DNA of 64,000 nucleotides from Juglans regia. Taxonomy: Eukaryota > Streptophyta > Magnoliopsida > Fagales > Juglandaceae. Below are positions 9,666 through 23,186 of the stretch, in pieces. Position 1 is the stretch's first letter. Each line of letters begins with the position of its first letter. The notes below the pieces were generated by a model that did not search any database, was not told the origin of the DNA, and saw only the letters and a program-made list of their open reading frames with translations. The stretch lies in assembly GCF_001411555.2 (NCBI RefSeq), contig NC_049901.1, positions 27,794,372 to 27,858,371 of the forward strand, written 5' to 3'. The position numbers and the translations under genes are program-made.

Positions 9666-12600
9666 ATCTCCTCAGTTGGAACACACGTGGGCTTGGGAAC
9701 CCACGAGGTGTTCGAGCTCTCTCTGATTTAGTTAGGGAAGAAGATCCCATGGTCTTGTTTCTACAAGAGACCAAATTAAGTGAAAAGGGTATGGAAAAAC
9801 TGAAGTATAGATTGGGGTACGAGAACTGTTTGGCAGTAAGTAGTGAGGGGAGGAGTGGAGGCATTGCTCTCCTGTGGAAAAATGATGTTAATATAGTCAT
9901 TAAGAATTACTCTCGGAGTCATATTCATGCAACTTTACAGGATAATACCACTGCTGTCAATTCTTGGTTTTTTACTGGGGTGTATGGTCAACCTGACTCA
10001 AGTAGGCGCCATGAAACTTGGAACCTTTTAAGATCATTGAAGGTACCAAGTGATAAAGGATGGTTACTGATGGGTGATTTCAATGAGGTGTTAAAGTCCT
10101 AATGAGAAATGTGGTGGGAGAATTCGAACTGATAAACAGATGCAAGCTTTTAGTGAAGTTATTGATGACTGTGAACTGTTAGACTTGGGTTTTAAAGGCA
10201 ATCCATTTACATGGTGCAATAAACGGGAACCTGCTCAATGTATCAGTGAAAGGTTGGATAGATGCTTGGCAAACCTAAAGTGGAAGGCTTTTTATACTAT
10301 GGCTAGTGTAAGCCATGGTAGTGTGGCATATTCTGATCATGTGCCTATTAAGTTGCAACTTCAGGTTAACAGAATGCAAAGAAAAGGGAAGAAACTCTTT
10401 CGTTTTGAGGCTATGTGGGTGGAGGAAAAGAGCTGTAAAACTATCATTGAAAAAGCCTGTGGGGAAGGTTTTGGTGAGGGAACAATGCTGGGGGTGATGG
10501 GACAGATAAGAAGATGTGGTGAACAGCTAGCAGATTGGAACAAACACAGCTTTGGTCATGTTCAAAAAAATCTAAGAAAAGCAAAGTTACATCTTAAGAT
10601 GTTTGAAGATTCTGATCCAAGGGGCCTTATGCAAGAAGATCTTAAAAAAGCTAGAGTTGAGGTCTACAAATGGCTCGAGAGAAATGAGATTATGTGGAGG
10701 CAAAGATCACGAGCTCTTTGGTTGGCTGAGGGGGATAGAAATACAAGTTACTTCCATCATAAGGCTTCACAGAGAAAGAGGAAGAATTTGTTAAGTGGCA
10801 TTCGGGATGCTAATGGTAATTGGCAAGTGGAAGATGCATGAGATGAAGTGATCCTCAACTATTTTCAGAAGCTATTTACAGCTTCTGCTAATAGAGGCAA
10901 TTTGCAGTTTCTAGATAACCTTGCTGGTAGGGTGACTAATGAGATGAAGCAAAGATTAGAGGAGGAGTTTGTGGAAGCAGAAGTGGAAGCAGCTTTAAAG
11001 GAGATGAAGCCTACAAAATCCCCTGGTCCAGATGGTATGGCTCCTTTGTTTTATCAGAAATACTGGTCTGTGGTGGGAAGGGATGTTACAAAGGCTATTT
11101 TAACTACTCTGAATACTGGTAGTTTCCCTCCTCAGTTAAATCATACTTTTGTTACTTTGATTCCAAAGAAGAGAAATGTTGAGGTGGTGTCTGATTTGAG
11201 ACCAATCAGTTTATGCAATGTCTTATATAAATTGGTGTCAAAGGTACTAGCAAACAGGCTGAAGATGGTGTTACCCAAAATAATTTCCTCTTCTCAAAGT
11301 GCTTTTGTACCTAGAAGGTTAATAACAGACAATGTGCTCATTGCTTATGAATTAGTGCATTTCCTTAGAAGGAAGAGGAAAGGAAAGAAGGGTTTTATGT
11401 CCCTTAAACTTGACATGAGCAAGGCCTATGATCGTATTGAGTGGGACTATCTTGAAACTGTCATGAGAAAGATGGGGTTTGGGACCAAGTGGATTGAGCT
11501 GTTAATGTTGTGTGTGACTTTTGTCTCGTTTTCCTTTTTGGTGAATGGTGAGCCTAAGGGTCCTATCTTCCCAACGAGAGGTTTGAGACAAGGGGATCCC
11601 CTTTCCCCCTATCTCTTCCTTCTCTGTACTGAGGGACTCATATCTCTTCTTAAAGCAGCTGATAGACAAGAAGCAGTGGAGGGGATCAGAGTGTGTAGAA
11701 GTGCACCAAATGTAAATCACCTTATGTTTGCAGATGACAGTGTTTTATTTTGCAGGGCTACTCTACAGACTAATAGAAACATACTTCATCTACTGGAAGT
11801 CTATGAAAAAGCCTCGGGCCAAATGGTGAATAGAGAAAAGACTTCTATGTTATTCAGCAAAAATGTTCCCTCTAGTCAACAAGAAGAAATCATGAGTTTC
11901 TGGGGAGTTCAGCAGCACCAATCCTATGACAAATATTTGGGACTTCCTCCTATGGTGGGTAGAGGAAAACATCAAGCATTTTAAGTGTTAAAGAACAAGT
12001 TGTGGCAAAAATTACAAGGGTGGAAGGAGAAGCTTTTATCTCAAGGGGGCAAAGAAGTGCTCATCAAAGCAGTGGCTCTCTCTATCCCTACCTATATCAT
12101 GAGTTGTTTTAAATTGCCTGCCTCTTTGTGCTCTGAGTTGGAGAGTCTTATTGCAAAGTTTTGGTGGGGACAAAAGAAGGACGAAAACAGAATAAGGTGG
12201 ATCAGTTGGAGAAAGCTGTGTGAACCAAAGGCACTCGGGGGGATGGGATTCAAGAACCTGAGAAGCTTTAATATGGCACTATTAGCTAAACAGGGTTGGT
12301 GCATCCTTAAAGAGGAAGATTCACTACTTCATAAGATCTACAAGGCCAGGTATTTTTCTTCTTCTAACTTCATGGAGGCTAAGTTAGGCAATGAACCTTC
12401 TTATGTGTGGAGGGGTATTTGGGAAGCAAAGTCTCTCTTACTAAAAGGGTGCAGATGGAGAGTAGGAGATGGAAAGGCTATCAATATTTGGACTGACTAT
12501 TGGTTGCCTAATCATAAACTGGTACCTACAATCGATTCAATTACTCAAACTCAGCTGAATTGGAAAGTGTCTGAACTGATAGATGCTAATACAAAGATGT

Positions 12601-13763
12601 GGGATATAGAGAAGGTTAGAAGATTCTTACCACCAAGGGAAGCGGATGAAGTACTGAATATGATACTTACTCTTGATCCAAGACCTGATTGTTTTGTTTG
12701 GGAACATGAGCATAATGGCCTGTTTAGTGTCAAGAGTGCATACAGATTGTTTGCATCTCTTGATGAGGAGAGGCAGTCGGGTGAATGGTCAGCTAGAGGG
12801 GGGCAATGCAGACTGTGGAAAAGAATTTGGAAGCTGCAAGTTCCAAATAGAATAAAAATTTTTGCTTGGAGGGTGTGCAAAAATGGGCTACCATCTTTGA
12901 AAAATCTCCAAGCAAAGAAGGTTGTGACTGATGCTCAGTGCAAGTGGTGTCAAGTTGAGATTGAAGACACAAATCACGCAATCCTCAATTGTTCAAGCTT
13001 CATAGAGTCTTTGCAGGTCCAGCTCAACTTCCTGCAGGGCAGTAGTGGTCCTCGAGATTTTACTCAAGTGTTGGAATATCTGATAAGAAGAAATAAAGCT
13101 GGAGAAATGGAATCTTTGGTCCTTTGTGCTTGGGGTCTATGGAATAGAAGGAACAAACTAATGTTTGAGAACCAAAAATTATCCCCAGAACAGGCCATTG
13201 ACCATGCACTTTCTTTGTACCAAGAGCATTTATCTGCTTCCTATGAGCATAAGAGAGGACTGATGCCTCAATGCTGCTGGCAGCCTCCTCCTGCAGGGGT
13301 CTTGAAGCTTAATATTGATGGTGCTACATTCCATGAGCTTTGTAGATCGGGTGTAGGCATTGTCTTGCGAGATGAGAATGGAAAGGTGCTCTTAACAGCA
13401 AGTAAACCAGAACATGAGGTGAGTGATCCAATTGAGATTGAATTCTTGGCTGTTCTAAGAGGTCTCCAGATTTGTTTCCCCTTGGGAATCCGTGAGCTTG
13501 AGGTGGAGAGTGACTCTTTGCTGGTGGTCCAAGAGATAAATAAGGAACAAGAGTCTATGTCTATTTGGGGAAACTTGGTATCTGAGATCAAGCGGATGCT
13601 ACAAAGATTTCCTAAAGTAATTACTCAACATAAAGGCCGTTTGGCCAATGAAGTTGCCCACTGTTTGGCACGATATGCATGGGGTATAGATGAGCTAGTG
13701 GTTTGGTGGGATTCTTTTCCTGAAGATGTTTCACAAATCATATGGCATGATGCCTTGATGTAA
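9662..13763 (+). pseudogene. LINE-1 ORF2 polyprotein (EN-RT-zf-RNase H), broken
   Basis: The ORF2 protein nicks the target and reverse transcribes the element RNA. Order seen: APE-type endonuclease from 9662 (LSWNTRGLGN, LLMGDFNEV, SDHVPI); reverse transcriptase about 10980-11990 (KSPGPDGMAPLFYQKYW, LKLDMSKAYDR, RGLRQGDPLSPYLF, and the catalytic box FADDSVLFC); then a C-X2-C...H...C zinc-binding segment near 12830-12990 (CKWCQVEIEDTNHAILNC). At the C-terminus is an RNase H domain (about 13300-13680) with NIDGA, IEIEFLAVLRGL, VESDS and NEVAHCLARYA. Defects: a frameshift near 10092-10100 just after the GDFNE motif, a TGA at 10839-10841 and a TAA at 11982-11984. An RNase H domain at the end of ORF2 is known in many plant L1 elements. 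Confidence 0.93.
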
Positions 13764-13836
13764 TTTCTTTGGTTGATGAATAAAATAGTAATGCATTGTT
13801 TATCAAAAAAAAAAAAAAAAAATTCTTAGTAGGTTC

Positions 13837-15028
13837 GAATGTTTGTCGATTTATTTTCTAAAATATTGACTATAATATATTATATTATTAATATATGTTA
13901 TATATTATAATGTATACTATAACATATAGCATACTATATGTTATATTATATTTTAATATATATAGAATATATATAATGTATTTATATTATATATATACTG
14001 TACTATATATATAGTACAGTATATATCTAATATTACTTAATATATATCATATATATATATATGATACATTATAAACTAATGAAAGCAACATTAGAACCAC
14101 AAGCTCTTATTATTAGCCCAAAACGATATACCTTATTTAGTACAACTAGTATCCAAAATTCGATATAGGTGTACAAATTCCTAAATAGATTAATTGGAAT
14201 CAAATTACTCTCTCTAATGAATGACAATTAGATTTATTTTACGTTTGAAATTGTGAGTGCTAGTTATATTTCTTCAAGTTTAGCAATATGTTTATACATG
14301 TTGTGATTTTATACTTACTCTTGAAATAATTGTGAGTACTGTTTTTGAATATTGTGAATAGTTTGTGAGTTTATGGTGTTCATTGATGAATTAATATGTG
14401 TAAAAATATTATTGTGCAAATATTGTTGTTGTTGTGATATGGATTTGAAATATTATGATTATTGTTTGTGAATTTTTATTGAAGATGTTTATATGGTTAG
14501 ATTTAAGTAAAGATTAAAAACATTTAATATGGGACTTAATATTTAACTTAATAAGTATATATAATATATTCATGCTAATTTAGTTAGAATATGATTATTA
14601 TTCAAATTATAAGTATAGTATAAAACTTAATTTTGCTTAAAAAAAGAAAAAATATATATAACTTAACTATATATAAAGTATAATATATACATACAATAAC
14701 TATGAAGACTGACTAGCTAGCTAGCTTGGTGATCACGTTGTAGTTGTGTACTTTCAGTTGTATTTGTGGCTATGAAGTGGGCCGTACGTATATTCATACA
14801 TTGATATAGGTGTCCATTGAAAGTCATATATTTGGAATTTCTTTTAAGTCATACAAATTATGACCCTCAAATTACTTGGAATTCCATAAAATCATTACTA
14901 TATAGTATATATATAGTGCATTATATATATAATGTATATATATAGTGTATATAGTGTTTATATATAATTATAGATATATACTATACTATATATATAATAC
15001 TATATATATATACTATACTATACTTATA
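13837..15028. other. AT-rich CACTA interior with long palindromes, no gene
   Basis: Continues the CACTA sequence after the LINE-1 target duplication (GAATGTTTGTCGAT). Two perfect palindromes lie close together: 36 bases at 13991-14026 (centre TACTATATATATAGTA) and 22 bases at 14045-14066. A second TA-rich block is at 14890-15028. No coding region is seen. If the element had a standard layout, the transposase N-terminus would have begun in or after this stretch, but I see no trace of it. Confidence 0.6.
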
Positions 15029-16392
15029 TTTTTTTTTTTTATGAATAAACTGATCTCATTAATCAACTTGAAACGCATACAATCAAACCAGTATTACAAA
15101 GGAAAAAACAGGATACAAGTGTTGATCTCATTGACTCTTTTCCTTAGAAACCACTTGAAGAATACAAGATGGGCACATCTCGATATCATACATGTCTTCA
15201 GTACACTCGTAAGCCGCTTGGGCAAGCCTGTGAGCTGCCATGTTAGCCTTCCGGTATACATGTGAGATGGACCAAACAGCAGTTGAGTTTAGACTCTTTG
15301 GCATCTGATATGAGACAACCACCTAAGCTTCAGTTAGGACTGTCTTGGTTCATTTGGTCCACTACCTGCTTTGAGTCCCCCTCCAAACAGATGTGCCTTA
15401 TTCCAATCTCCTTACAAAAACACAAGCCAAAAGTAACCCATATGCTTCAGCATCAAAAACACTGCCCGGGTCTGTTAGCACGAAGGGCACCTATCACTAG
15501 ACCTTGATGATCTCTGATGATTACCCCAATGCCAATCCTTCCCATCCTCATTTGCACAGCTGCATCCCAATTCACTTTCAGACTTCCTACTGCAAGCTTA
15601 GTCCATCTGTGGACCCTTGTCATATTCTCAGAGTTAGCACCAACATCCTTCTGCATAGCCTCATTATGAAGAGACAATTATGTCCTAGCCTGTGCAATGA
15701 TTTCCCGAGGGTGTTTAAAGGCTTTTCCATGTAATACATCATTTCTTCTCGCCCATATTAGCCTCATTGTAACAACTACCTCATTTAACTCCTCTGAATC
15801 AAGCTTGCCAATCAATTCTGCCCAGATATTAAAAAACAAATCACTATGAGAAGAGAATTTCTGCACTTTTATTGGACCTTGACACCAAACATCTTGAGCA
15901 CCACTACATCGCCATAATGCATGCCCAGAAGTCTCATGTTCTTTCTTGCATATTAAACAGATGCAATCCTTTACAACCTTTATTCTTTTCAGGTTAGCCA
16001 TAGTGGGCAAGACTTCACTGCAGGCCCTCCAAACAAACATTCTGGTGGCAGGGGGTACCTTGAGCTTCCAAATGGACCTCCATACTTGGCAGTCCATTGT
16101 TTTGCCTGAAGACTCTCCTATTTGCTCTCTTTCCAATTCTTTGCCAAGATAGTATCCACTTTTAACAGTGTAGTTGCCATTAGGAGTAAATGGCCAAATA
16201 AGTTTGTCTTCTCTTCCTCCTAAGCTGATGGGTATTGCTTTTATGCCCTCTATTTCCTAAATAGAAAATAGTTCAGATATGAGAGACTCCTGCCATATCT
16301 TATGTTGAGGATCAATAATGTCACTGACTTTGTCACACCAGCAGTCAGCATCTCGAGGAGTCACAATTTCTTGTCCAGGTAAAGAGGGTATC
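15029..16392 (-). pseudogene. LINE-2: 3' part of a LINE ORF2 (zinc-binding and RNase H), cut by LTR element
   Basis: Poly(T) at 15029-15040 is the poly(A) tail of a minus-strand LINE. Reading the minus strand from 16392: a CWCDKVSDIIDPQHKIW segment, a stop near 16260, then VWRSIWKLKVPPATRMFVWRA and a zinc-binding stretch CLICKKEHETSGHALWRC. The RNase H start is VNWDAAVQMRMGRIGIGV, and its continuation (DAEAYG, LEGDSKQVV, YRKANMAAHRLAQAA) follows after further stops or frame changes. The 3' end AATGAGATCAGTTTATTC resembles that of LINE-3, so the two are probably one family. The endonuclease, reverse transcriptase and ORF1 are absent: the sequence stops exactly at the LTR edge (16393). Confidence 0.88.
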
Positions 16393-19300
16393 TGTGACGC
16401 CCGCAAATTCCGCTTGGGATCGGACGGACATTTGAAGCGTCGAGACATGCAACACAAGGTTACCTGCCCCCGTTCATGACATATAAGATGCAATATTCCT
16501 AACATGCATCTAGCATTATGCAATATTCGCAGCGGATAATTTTTCTTTTTAGCAATACTATGCACCAAACCGAAATATCCCAAATACTTAAAACATACTT
16601 CATACATAATGACATACTAAACAACTGAGATCACAATATTAATCCATATGGTTGTGATCAAAAGAGTGATGGAGATTGAACTCTACAAATACAAGTAGTA
16701 ATCTGAGGTAACTACTGTATTAACACCTACATCGCATCGTCGCTTAGTCGACCATTTCCAGTTGGTCGATTCCCGATTCTCCTTCAGATCCTGTAACAAA
16801 ATCTACCATTCGGGGGGGGAATGGTAGTTGGGACTACCACAGTGAGATTTGATTACAAATCTCAGCAAGTTAACAGGAAACTTCCACACAGGTTAATGAT
16901 GCATGCATGGTAGTAAAAGCATGAATGCATAATCAAATCGTAAGTAATCATAGCATAACTTGACATACAACATAACATAACTGGCATAACTTAAACTGAA
17001 ACTGAAGCTTAGCATGAACGTGACTTGAAACATAACATGGACTTGAAACATAACATGAACGTGAACATGCATAATTTGAACTTGAACTTGAGCATGACAT
17101 AACATAAATGTGAACTTGGAACATAACGTAAACGTGAACATAACATAACATGAACTTGGAACATATTCTTGTCTCATGGGATTACCATGATTGCGTGAAC
17201 GTAAACTTGAATATAACATAACGTGAAACATGACTTGAACTTGGAATCTTATTCAATAGACTTAATAATTAACATGACCATATGGGTGCTACACAGGTCC
17301 CCTTGAGCCGTGTGTCCCTGCCGATTACCGCATCACATCACAGGTTTCTATACCAGCTGTGAGTGCGTTAATACGTACTCCACAGTTGTTGTGGCCCCAC
17401 GTATTCTACGTGTCACAATTGCTGTGTCTCACGTAGTGTATGCTCCACAGTTGTTGTGGCCCCATACTTCATGCTCCACAGTTGTTGTGGCCCCATGACT
17501 TATCTGTTTGTGCCACACTTGTTGTGGACACACATAACATAATGTGTGGCACCATCGGCGTTAGTGCCTGGCGCGCTCCGGTGACCAGCTAATTAGGCCC
17601 CATTCGTAACCTGTTGACTGTACTTCGTCAACCCAGGGAATTTCACACCTATTTAGACACTCCAGCGTGAACAAAGGAGTTCCACTAGGATATTACCCCA
17701 TCCTAGCGCTTAGGGTTGTGATTGACATGAATGACTTAACTGGCAGACATGACATTTCGTAACGTGACGTAACATGAACGTGACATAAAAGACAGAAATC
17801 TTGACGTAACATAACGTGACATGAACGTAGGACGACAGACATGACATACTTCGAGACATAAATGTAACAGAGAACATTTCATAACATGTCATACATGTAA
17901 CATGCAACATTTCGTAACATGGCATACCATATAACATACAACATTTCTTAACGTGGCGTAACATGTGACAATGAATATTACATGACAAGAAATACATGTA
18001 ACAGATGGCATACTTAACTTAACATGACATACTTGCAATGTATAGCATGTATAGCAATACGTGACAGAATATCTTGTGTAACAGATGAATAATTCATGAC
18101 AGAATAAATTCTGTGTAACAGATAAATATGTAATGACTTGGCATGGCACATATGATAACATGCATACATACAATTTAGTTCCCTTACTTATCACACATAC
18201 ACATTAAATTGATAGTAAGTTAAAAGCTAACTTACCTCGATCTTCGTGCTTCGAGACAAAACTCAAGTGCGATAACGGGAAACTGAAAGTAGTGATTTCT
18301 AAAAATTAGAACTTAATCACTAACAATTAGGAATATGGAAAAAATATCAACTTAGAGTAAAATTACCATTTTACCCTCTACATGTGGGAAAATGACCATT
18401 TTACCCCTAACTTAAGGATTTTGCATCATAACTTCAAAAATCACCAAAATTTACATACCTTATGTAAATTTTGTCCTAAACTCAAATATCAATTCATAAA
18501 AATTTAAAACTAAACACAACCATCAAAACTCTATATGGCCGAAACTTACAAAGGCTATTTCCTTTGCTTTTTGTTGTAATTCTTTCAAATCTCAAAACTC
18601 ATGATTAAACCAAAATTTTTCTTCTACTACACTCATAACATATTCTTAAGAATAATCATGTTTTGAATCATGAACAAAAGTCATCAAAATCACTAAAACC
18701 ATACTTGAACTTTTTGGTTTCTCTTCTAAGTTCAAAACAGAATTTTGTTTCTAACTTGTTTTGATCAACCTCTTGATCCATGACTTATAAAGAAGTGATC
18801 TTCAAACCAAAACATCACATGGTTCAAAAAGGTGTCCTAAAACAGATCCAAGCTTCAAACTCAAGATCACATGGGTAAACATCAACCAAAACATAAATTT
18901 AGCCAAGAACATCATCACTTTGGCCTAACCGAATATCTCCTTCCATAAAATTTCATATGTTCGAAACTAACATCAAATATCTTCAAAATAACATTCTAAC
19001 ATGTATATAAGATGCTTAGGATCTTCCAATAAAAATATCAAAGCCATTGGAATAAGATTAAACCATAAAAGATTTAAACTTTCTCAAAACAGAAACTGTT
19101 TTTCCTCTTCCAGTTTCTAAGTTTCTAGACCTAAGAAAATATTTCACCAAAACTTTTAATCATGCAACAAATCCTCAACCAATAATCATATACACATGTT
19201 AACAGTACTCCATAAAAATTTTGGACCAAGCAAATGATCTCCAAATGGAACAAATAAGATATCCACGTAAACTAGACTCCAAAAGAAACAACATTCATGA

Positions 19301-20664
19301 AGGAAACTTTGCAAGGAAACACTTACAAAAGCTTCGAAACAGGCATTCAAAAGAGGTACGAAAAACTGTCTGAGAGTGTCTTTTGTGTTCTATGAAGGAA
19401 AAGTGTAAAGGAGAGTTGTTTTTTCGTGGGAAGTGGACTGAAGAGCTTCTTACACAAGCTATGTAAAGTGATAGGACTGAAGGAATGGTTGAGTGTTGGC
19501 CTTTTCTTCTCATAAAAATCAGACCAAGATCTTTTCTTAAGGTGGAGTGTAAGAGTGAATGAGTGAGGTGGCCCTTTAGCTATGTCTTTCAAGAACCTTC
19601 TAGGCTCTTCTTGTACAGATCTGGCCAGCCAAGGGGGGTACAAAACTTAGCCATGAAGCAATCCTATGGTGACCAAATTCGTGGGCCTTAAAGGGCCTAA
19701 ACCGAATGGGCCTAAAATTTGGGGTTTAAAGAGGGTTTGGGTTGCTATCAAGCCCAAATCCAATATCACTTGGCCCAATCAATTTTCAAGGTTAACAAGG
19801 TTGGATAATGATATTCTAACACAAATTTGAAGGATTAATAGCATGTGGAAGTGATTTAATCAAGTGATTAAACACAATGCTAGAAATCGGATTAGAAAAT
19901 GTTTAGAGGCCAACTTTAGGGTTTTGGGGAAACCGTTTAGGGTTTCGATTTCAACCATGCTTTTGGGCTTTCGATTGGATTCCCACCATTTAGAATTTCA
20001 CTAGGATTGAAAACCTCTTTGATCTGGCACAATTTGGTTGAGCAGATGAAACAAAGTTTTGCTTAAGCGACATGATCTCACACCTTGATTCCTTCAAATC
20101 CAACAAACGTTCCTTATGGTGCCAAGTGTCTAAAATTATTCACTAAGTGTGGCTAAGATCTTGCCAAGTGTCCAAATAAAACTTCTCTAATCCAATTTGG
20201 ACATTCCACACTGTGATTTCGAAACACTGCAATTGGTGCGCTTATCGAGGTTACTATTCACTTCGAAAAAGTGAATCATAAACTTAGTACTAAAAATTCC
20301 TAAATATTCATATTAACCTTATAGTGAAAATCTTTTACCGAAATTTAACCTCGAAGTGCCCCTAAAAATAATTTCACAATTTCCAACAGACGTTTCGTCC
20401 GGAATTATGAAAATAAGATATTGTGCCATAAAATCCTAAATAATCCACTGAGTGTAATGGCATAGACCATAATGCATTCTGACACTTCTAACCACCTCAA
20501 ATAAATAAAACTCATATTTCTAGCAGCATAGTGAGTGATAACACTGACTATGTTGACAGAGTAAAATCTATGCAATAGGTCGATTCGTAAAAACTTATGG
20601 AATTTTCACGAGATTCCTAAAGTCAATAGAAATTCCGCCAATGAATTTCTAGGGGGCTGTTACA
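16393..20664 (-). repeat. 3' LTR of the minus-strand LTR element
   Basis: Starts TGTGACGCCCGC and ends GGGCTGTTACA. Nearly identical by eye to 23187-27523 over the first 1.8 kb. Compared with its partner it lacks about 110 bases near 19.23 kb and differs by small indels near 18.6 kb. It contains the CCACA/TGTGG inverted-repeat array (17380-17527). Confidence 0.9.
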
Positions 20665-20676
20665 TCCTCCCCTCCT
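20665..20676 (-). other. Polypurine tract of the minus-strand LTR element
   Basis: On the minus strand AGGAGGGGAGGA lies directly before the 3' LTR (TGTAACAGCCCC), preceded by GAGGACGAAATC and a run of T. Its position and composition fit the plus-strand priming site. Confidence 0.85.
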
Positions 20677-21989
20677 AAAAAAAAGATTTCGTCCTCGAAA
20701 TCGACGTAAGTACAAACATAAAATATGCTCAAAAGAAAAAGTTGCTTACCAACTTATTGCCCATCACTGGATGCCTCATCACGCCCAAGGGGCAAGTCTC
20801 GTTCTTCTTGAAATAACGCCTCCTTCTCGTAGTCAACACTATTCTTATCTATAACCATCACATGGTTATACAAAAAGACTATCACTATAACATTAAGGCA
20901 TAACAATCCCAAAGATTACTGCCTAAACTTAATGACTTCTAGACTTTTTAGGTTACTGACTCCTTGCTTAAAAGAAATCACTATTCTCTTCACTATTCAA
21001 TGAATTATCCACAACGTGTATATATATCTACCATTCTTAACTCTTTCTCTCTCAAATCATATCAATTTGTACTAGAGTCCTTCCACAAGGTAGGTCAAAT
21101 CGTACCAGCATACTCTCTAAATCTAAAACTTCAAGTATTCATGCAGTTCAATTTGGAAGAATTTAATCCATACACAACTGAATTCACATTCTCTATTTCC
21201 TCAAGGAATTATATCTGCCTAGGACTAGCTTACTCCTTCATAATCACCACGAATCGTTCCTCCTCCTAGGTGGTACCTTGATAAACGATCAGCTATTAAC
21301 CTCAACTCAAGAGTTTCTCTCTTATGATTAACATAGCTCTTCTATCCATCATGAGTTGCCTCTTATTCTGACTCTAATCCAAAGAATTTGTTCTTACTGC
21401 TCACGTAAATCCTTAAGACAAGCTTTTACTCCCCATATAAAAGTCTCCAATATAAGGGCAATCTAGGTTTCCACAAACACGGTGCTTCGCCAGAAACCAT
21501 TTATTCGTGATTGGATAAAACTATTATCATAAGTGAATCCTACTAAGGCCAAAGCTTCTCCCACACACTGTACTCTTCCGAACACAAATTTCATTGTAAC
21601 ATTCGAATCAAAACAAACTCCAAATACTTGGGATACTAATTCATCAACCTTGAATATCATTCCTCGTACTACTAAAAGGTATTCCATATCTACACTGGTA
21701 TGAATAGAAATACTCTTAATGAAAAATGTTACTCTTACCACCTGGTAACAATTCAGAGTACGAACTAAAAGTACAATACCACAATCACTAAAAATAGGGC
21801 CTCGCTTGAATCAAACTGCGTACAAGTTATAAACCTCAATGATTTAACTTACCCAAAGTATCAATAATGCACTAGTACCATCAATTGTAATCTAATCAAC
21901 CTTAGATAAGCTTAACAATATAGAGGTCTTAGAAAAAATACCAGTGACGGCGCCAACTCCTTTAGTTCCTGGGCCGTCAGCATCTGCGT
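20677..21989 (-). other. Decayed interior of LTR element, with protease-like remnant
   Basis: No open gene. On the minus strand around 21880-21740 there is a weak remnant of an aspartic-protease start (…FDSSEALFLVIVV, where the family has DSG). It is collinear with the plus copy at 46.86-47.04 kb. The rest (20.68-21.46 kb) is also collinear with 47.3-47.95 kb but has no recognisable domain. No reverse transcriptase or integrase motif is seen. Confidence 0.5.
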
Positions 21990-23021
21990 CTCTAGAAGTA
22001 CCTGCATACACTTAAGCTAGTACTGGAGGTCGTGGCTTTGGTTTGGAATCTCCAATGGGAATAGTTCCATTTCTCCGGCCTCTTTTGGGACAATTTGATC
22101 AAATGGTCAGGTTGGCCACATCTGAAATAGAGTCCTAAGTAAGTTTGCAATTGCCTCCATGGTTCTTTCCTGACATCCCACATATTGGGTACGTGGTTAG
22201 TATTGAGCTTCCAGTCTCGATGCCTTTTCCCTTATCTGGTCCACTAGATATCTTCTTGATTTCTAGATTTTCTTCAGTAGCAGACAATGAAGTTCTCTTT
22301 CATTCGGTATTGATCTGGATCGCTAGACCTCTCTGCTCAGCCTCTACTATCGCGGCCACGTTTACTTACTCTTGGTAATTCTTTATTCTTAGGCAAGCTA
22401 CTTGGCTATGGATCCATGGCTGAAGTCCAGCTTGAAACTTTCGTGCCTGCATCCTTTGAGTAGAAATCAAGTGTGGTGCAAACCTTCCTAACACCATAAA
22501 CTTAGCAGTGTACTGCTCTACAGTCAAACTACCTTGAGTTAAAGTCACGAACTCCTGCGCCTTTAGCTGTTTGATAGAATCTGGGAAGAATCCGTTGTCA
22601 ACTCTTCCTTAAATCTCTCCCAAGACAATGCATCCAAACTTCCTAGTTCCCTAACTAGAAGTTGCCTTTGTGTATCCCACCATATTCCAGCTTCTCCTTA
22701 GAATAGGTATACAACATATAGAACCTTTTGGTCCTCAGTACATCCACAGATCTCGTCTGTCCTTTTGAGATCCATAATCCATTTCTCGGCTTTTAGTGGC
22801 TCTTCATTACCAGAAAAGTTTGGATAATGATGGATCAAGAACTTCTCACACAGACAATCCCTGACTTCGAGTCTGGGTACATGTGCTTGCTGATGTTGCT
22901 GTTGTCTAAGCATGTCAGTCAGCAAACGTACGGCTTCAACTAATCCTCCATCCATCGGGGGATTCTGATTATCCTAATTTGTAACTCCCTCAGGGTTTTG
23001 AGGTATCCTACCTCGAGTCAT
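21990..23021 (-). pseudogene. Retrotransposon gag, broken
   Basis: Minus strand from the ATG at 23021 (MTRGRIPQNPEG), an in-frame stop within the first 20 codons, then MDGGLVEAVRLLTDM and the gag core with GEAGIWWDTQRQL and LSWERFKEEL. This corresponds to the Retrotrans_gag domain. The segment SLTVEQYTAKFMVLGRFAPHL follows after a frameshift near 22600. The end carries a zinc-knuckle remnant, YFRCGQPDHLIK (about 22120), without the last cysteine. Gag would form the particle and package RNA. It is the only protein-coding part of the element. At least two stops (including one before GEAGIWW) and one frameshift make it inactive. Confidence 0.85.
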
Positions 23022-23171
23022 GTCACTTCCTAAATCACACGAGTACACGTGTTACAGCCACATACTATCTCTTATACTTCAAGAAATTCAAGCCTAGTAA
23101 AGACTAAAATTTCAAGCCTAATATTTGGTGCATTTCCTAAGGACATGTGGATTTAAACCCAGAGACGTATT

Positions 23172-23183
23172 GCTCTGATACCA
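23172..23183 (-). other. Primer-binding site for initiator tRNA-Met
   Basis: On the minus strand TGGTATCAGAGC, three bases after the end of the 5' LTR. It is the classic complement to the 3' end of plant initiator tRNA-Met. Confidence 0.92.
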
Positions 23184-23186
23184 CCC

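Larger units (their letters stand above)
8083..13820 (+). mobile_element. LINE-1: full-length L1-type retrotransposon inside the CACTA element
   Basis: A complete non-LTR element of 5.7 kb: 5' leader (8083-8183), ORF1 with a CCHC knuckle, ORF2 with endonuclease, reverse transcriptase, zinc-binding and RNase H regions, a 3' UTR of about 40 bases and a poly(A) of 16 bases, flanked by a perfect 16-bp duplication. The leader carries a near-palindrome CTCTATTTTCTCTCTAGAGAATAGAG. ORF1 is open; ORF2 has one frameshift and two stops, so this copy cannot mobilise itself without help. The intact 5' end and perfect duplication suggest a relatively recent insertion. It postdates the CACTA element. Confidence 0.95.

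Noticed and set aside
13837..15028. TA-rich block as a centromere-like or origin-like sequence
   Set aside because: It lies inside the CACTA element by the position of the LINE-1 target duplication; composition alone does not support such a role.
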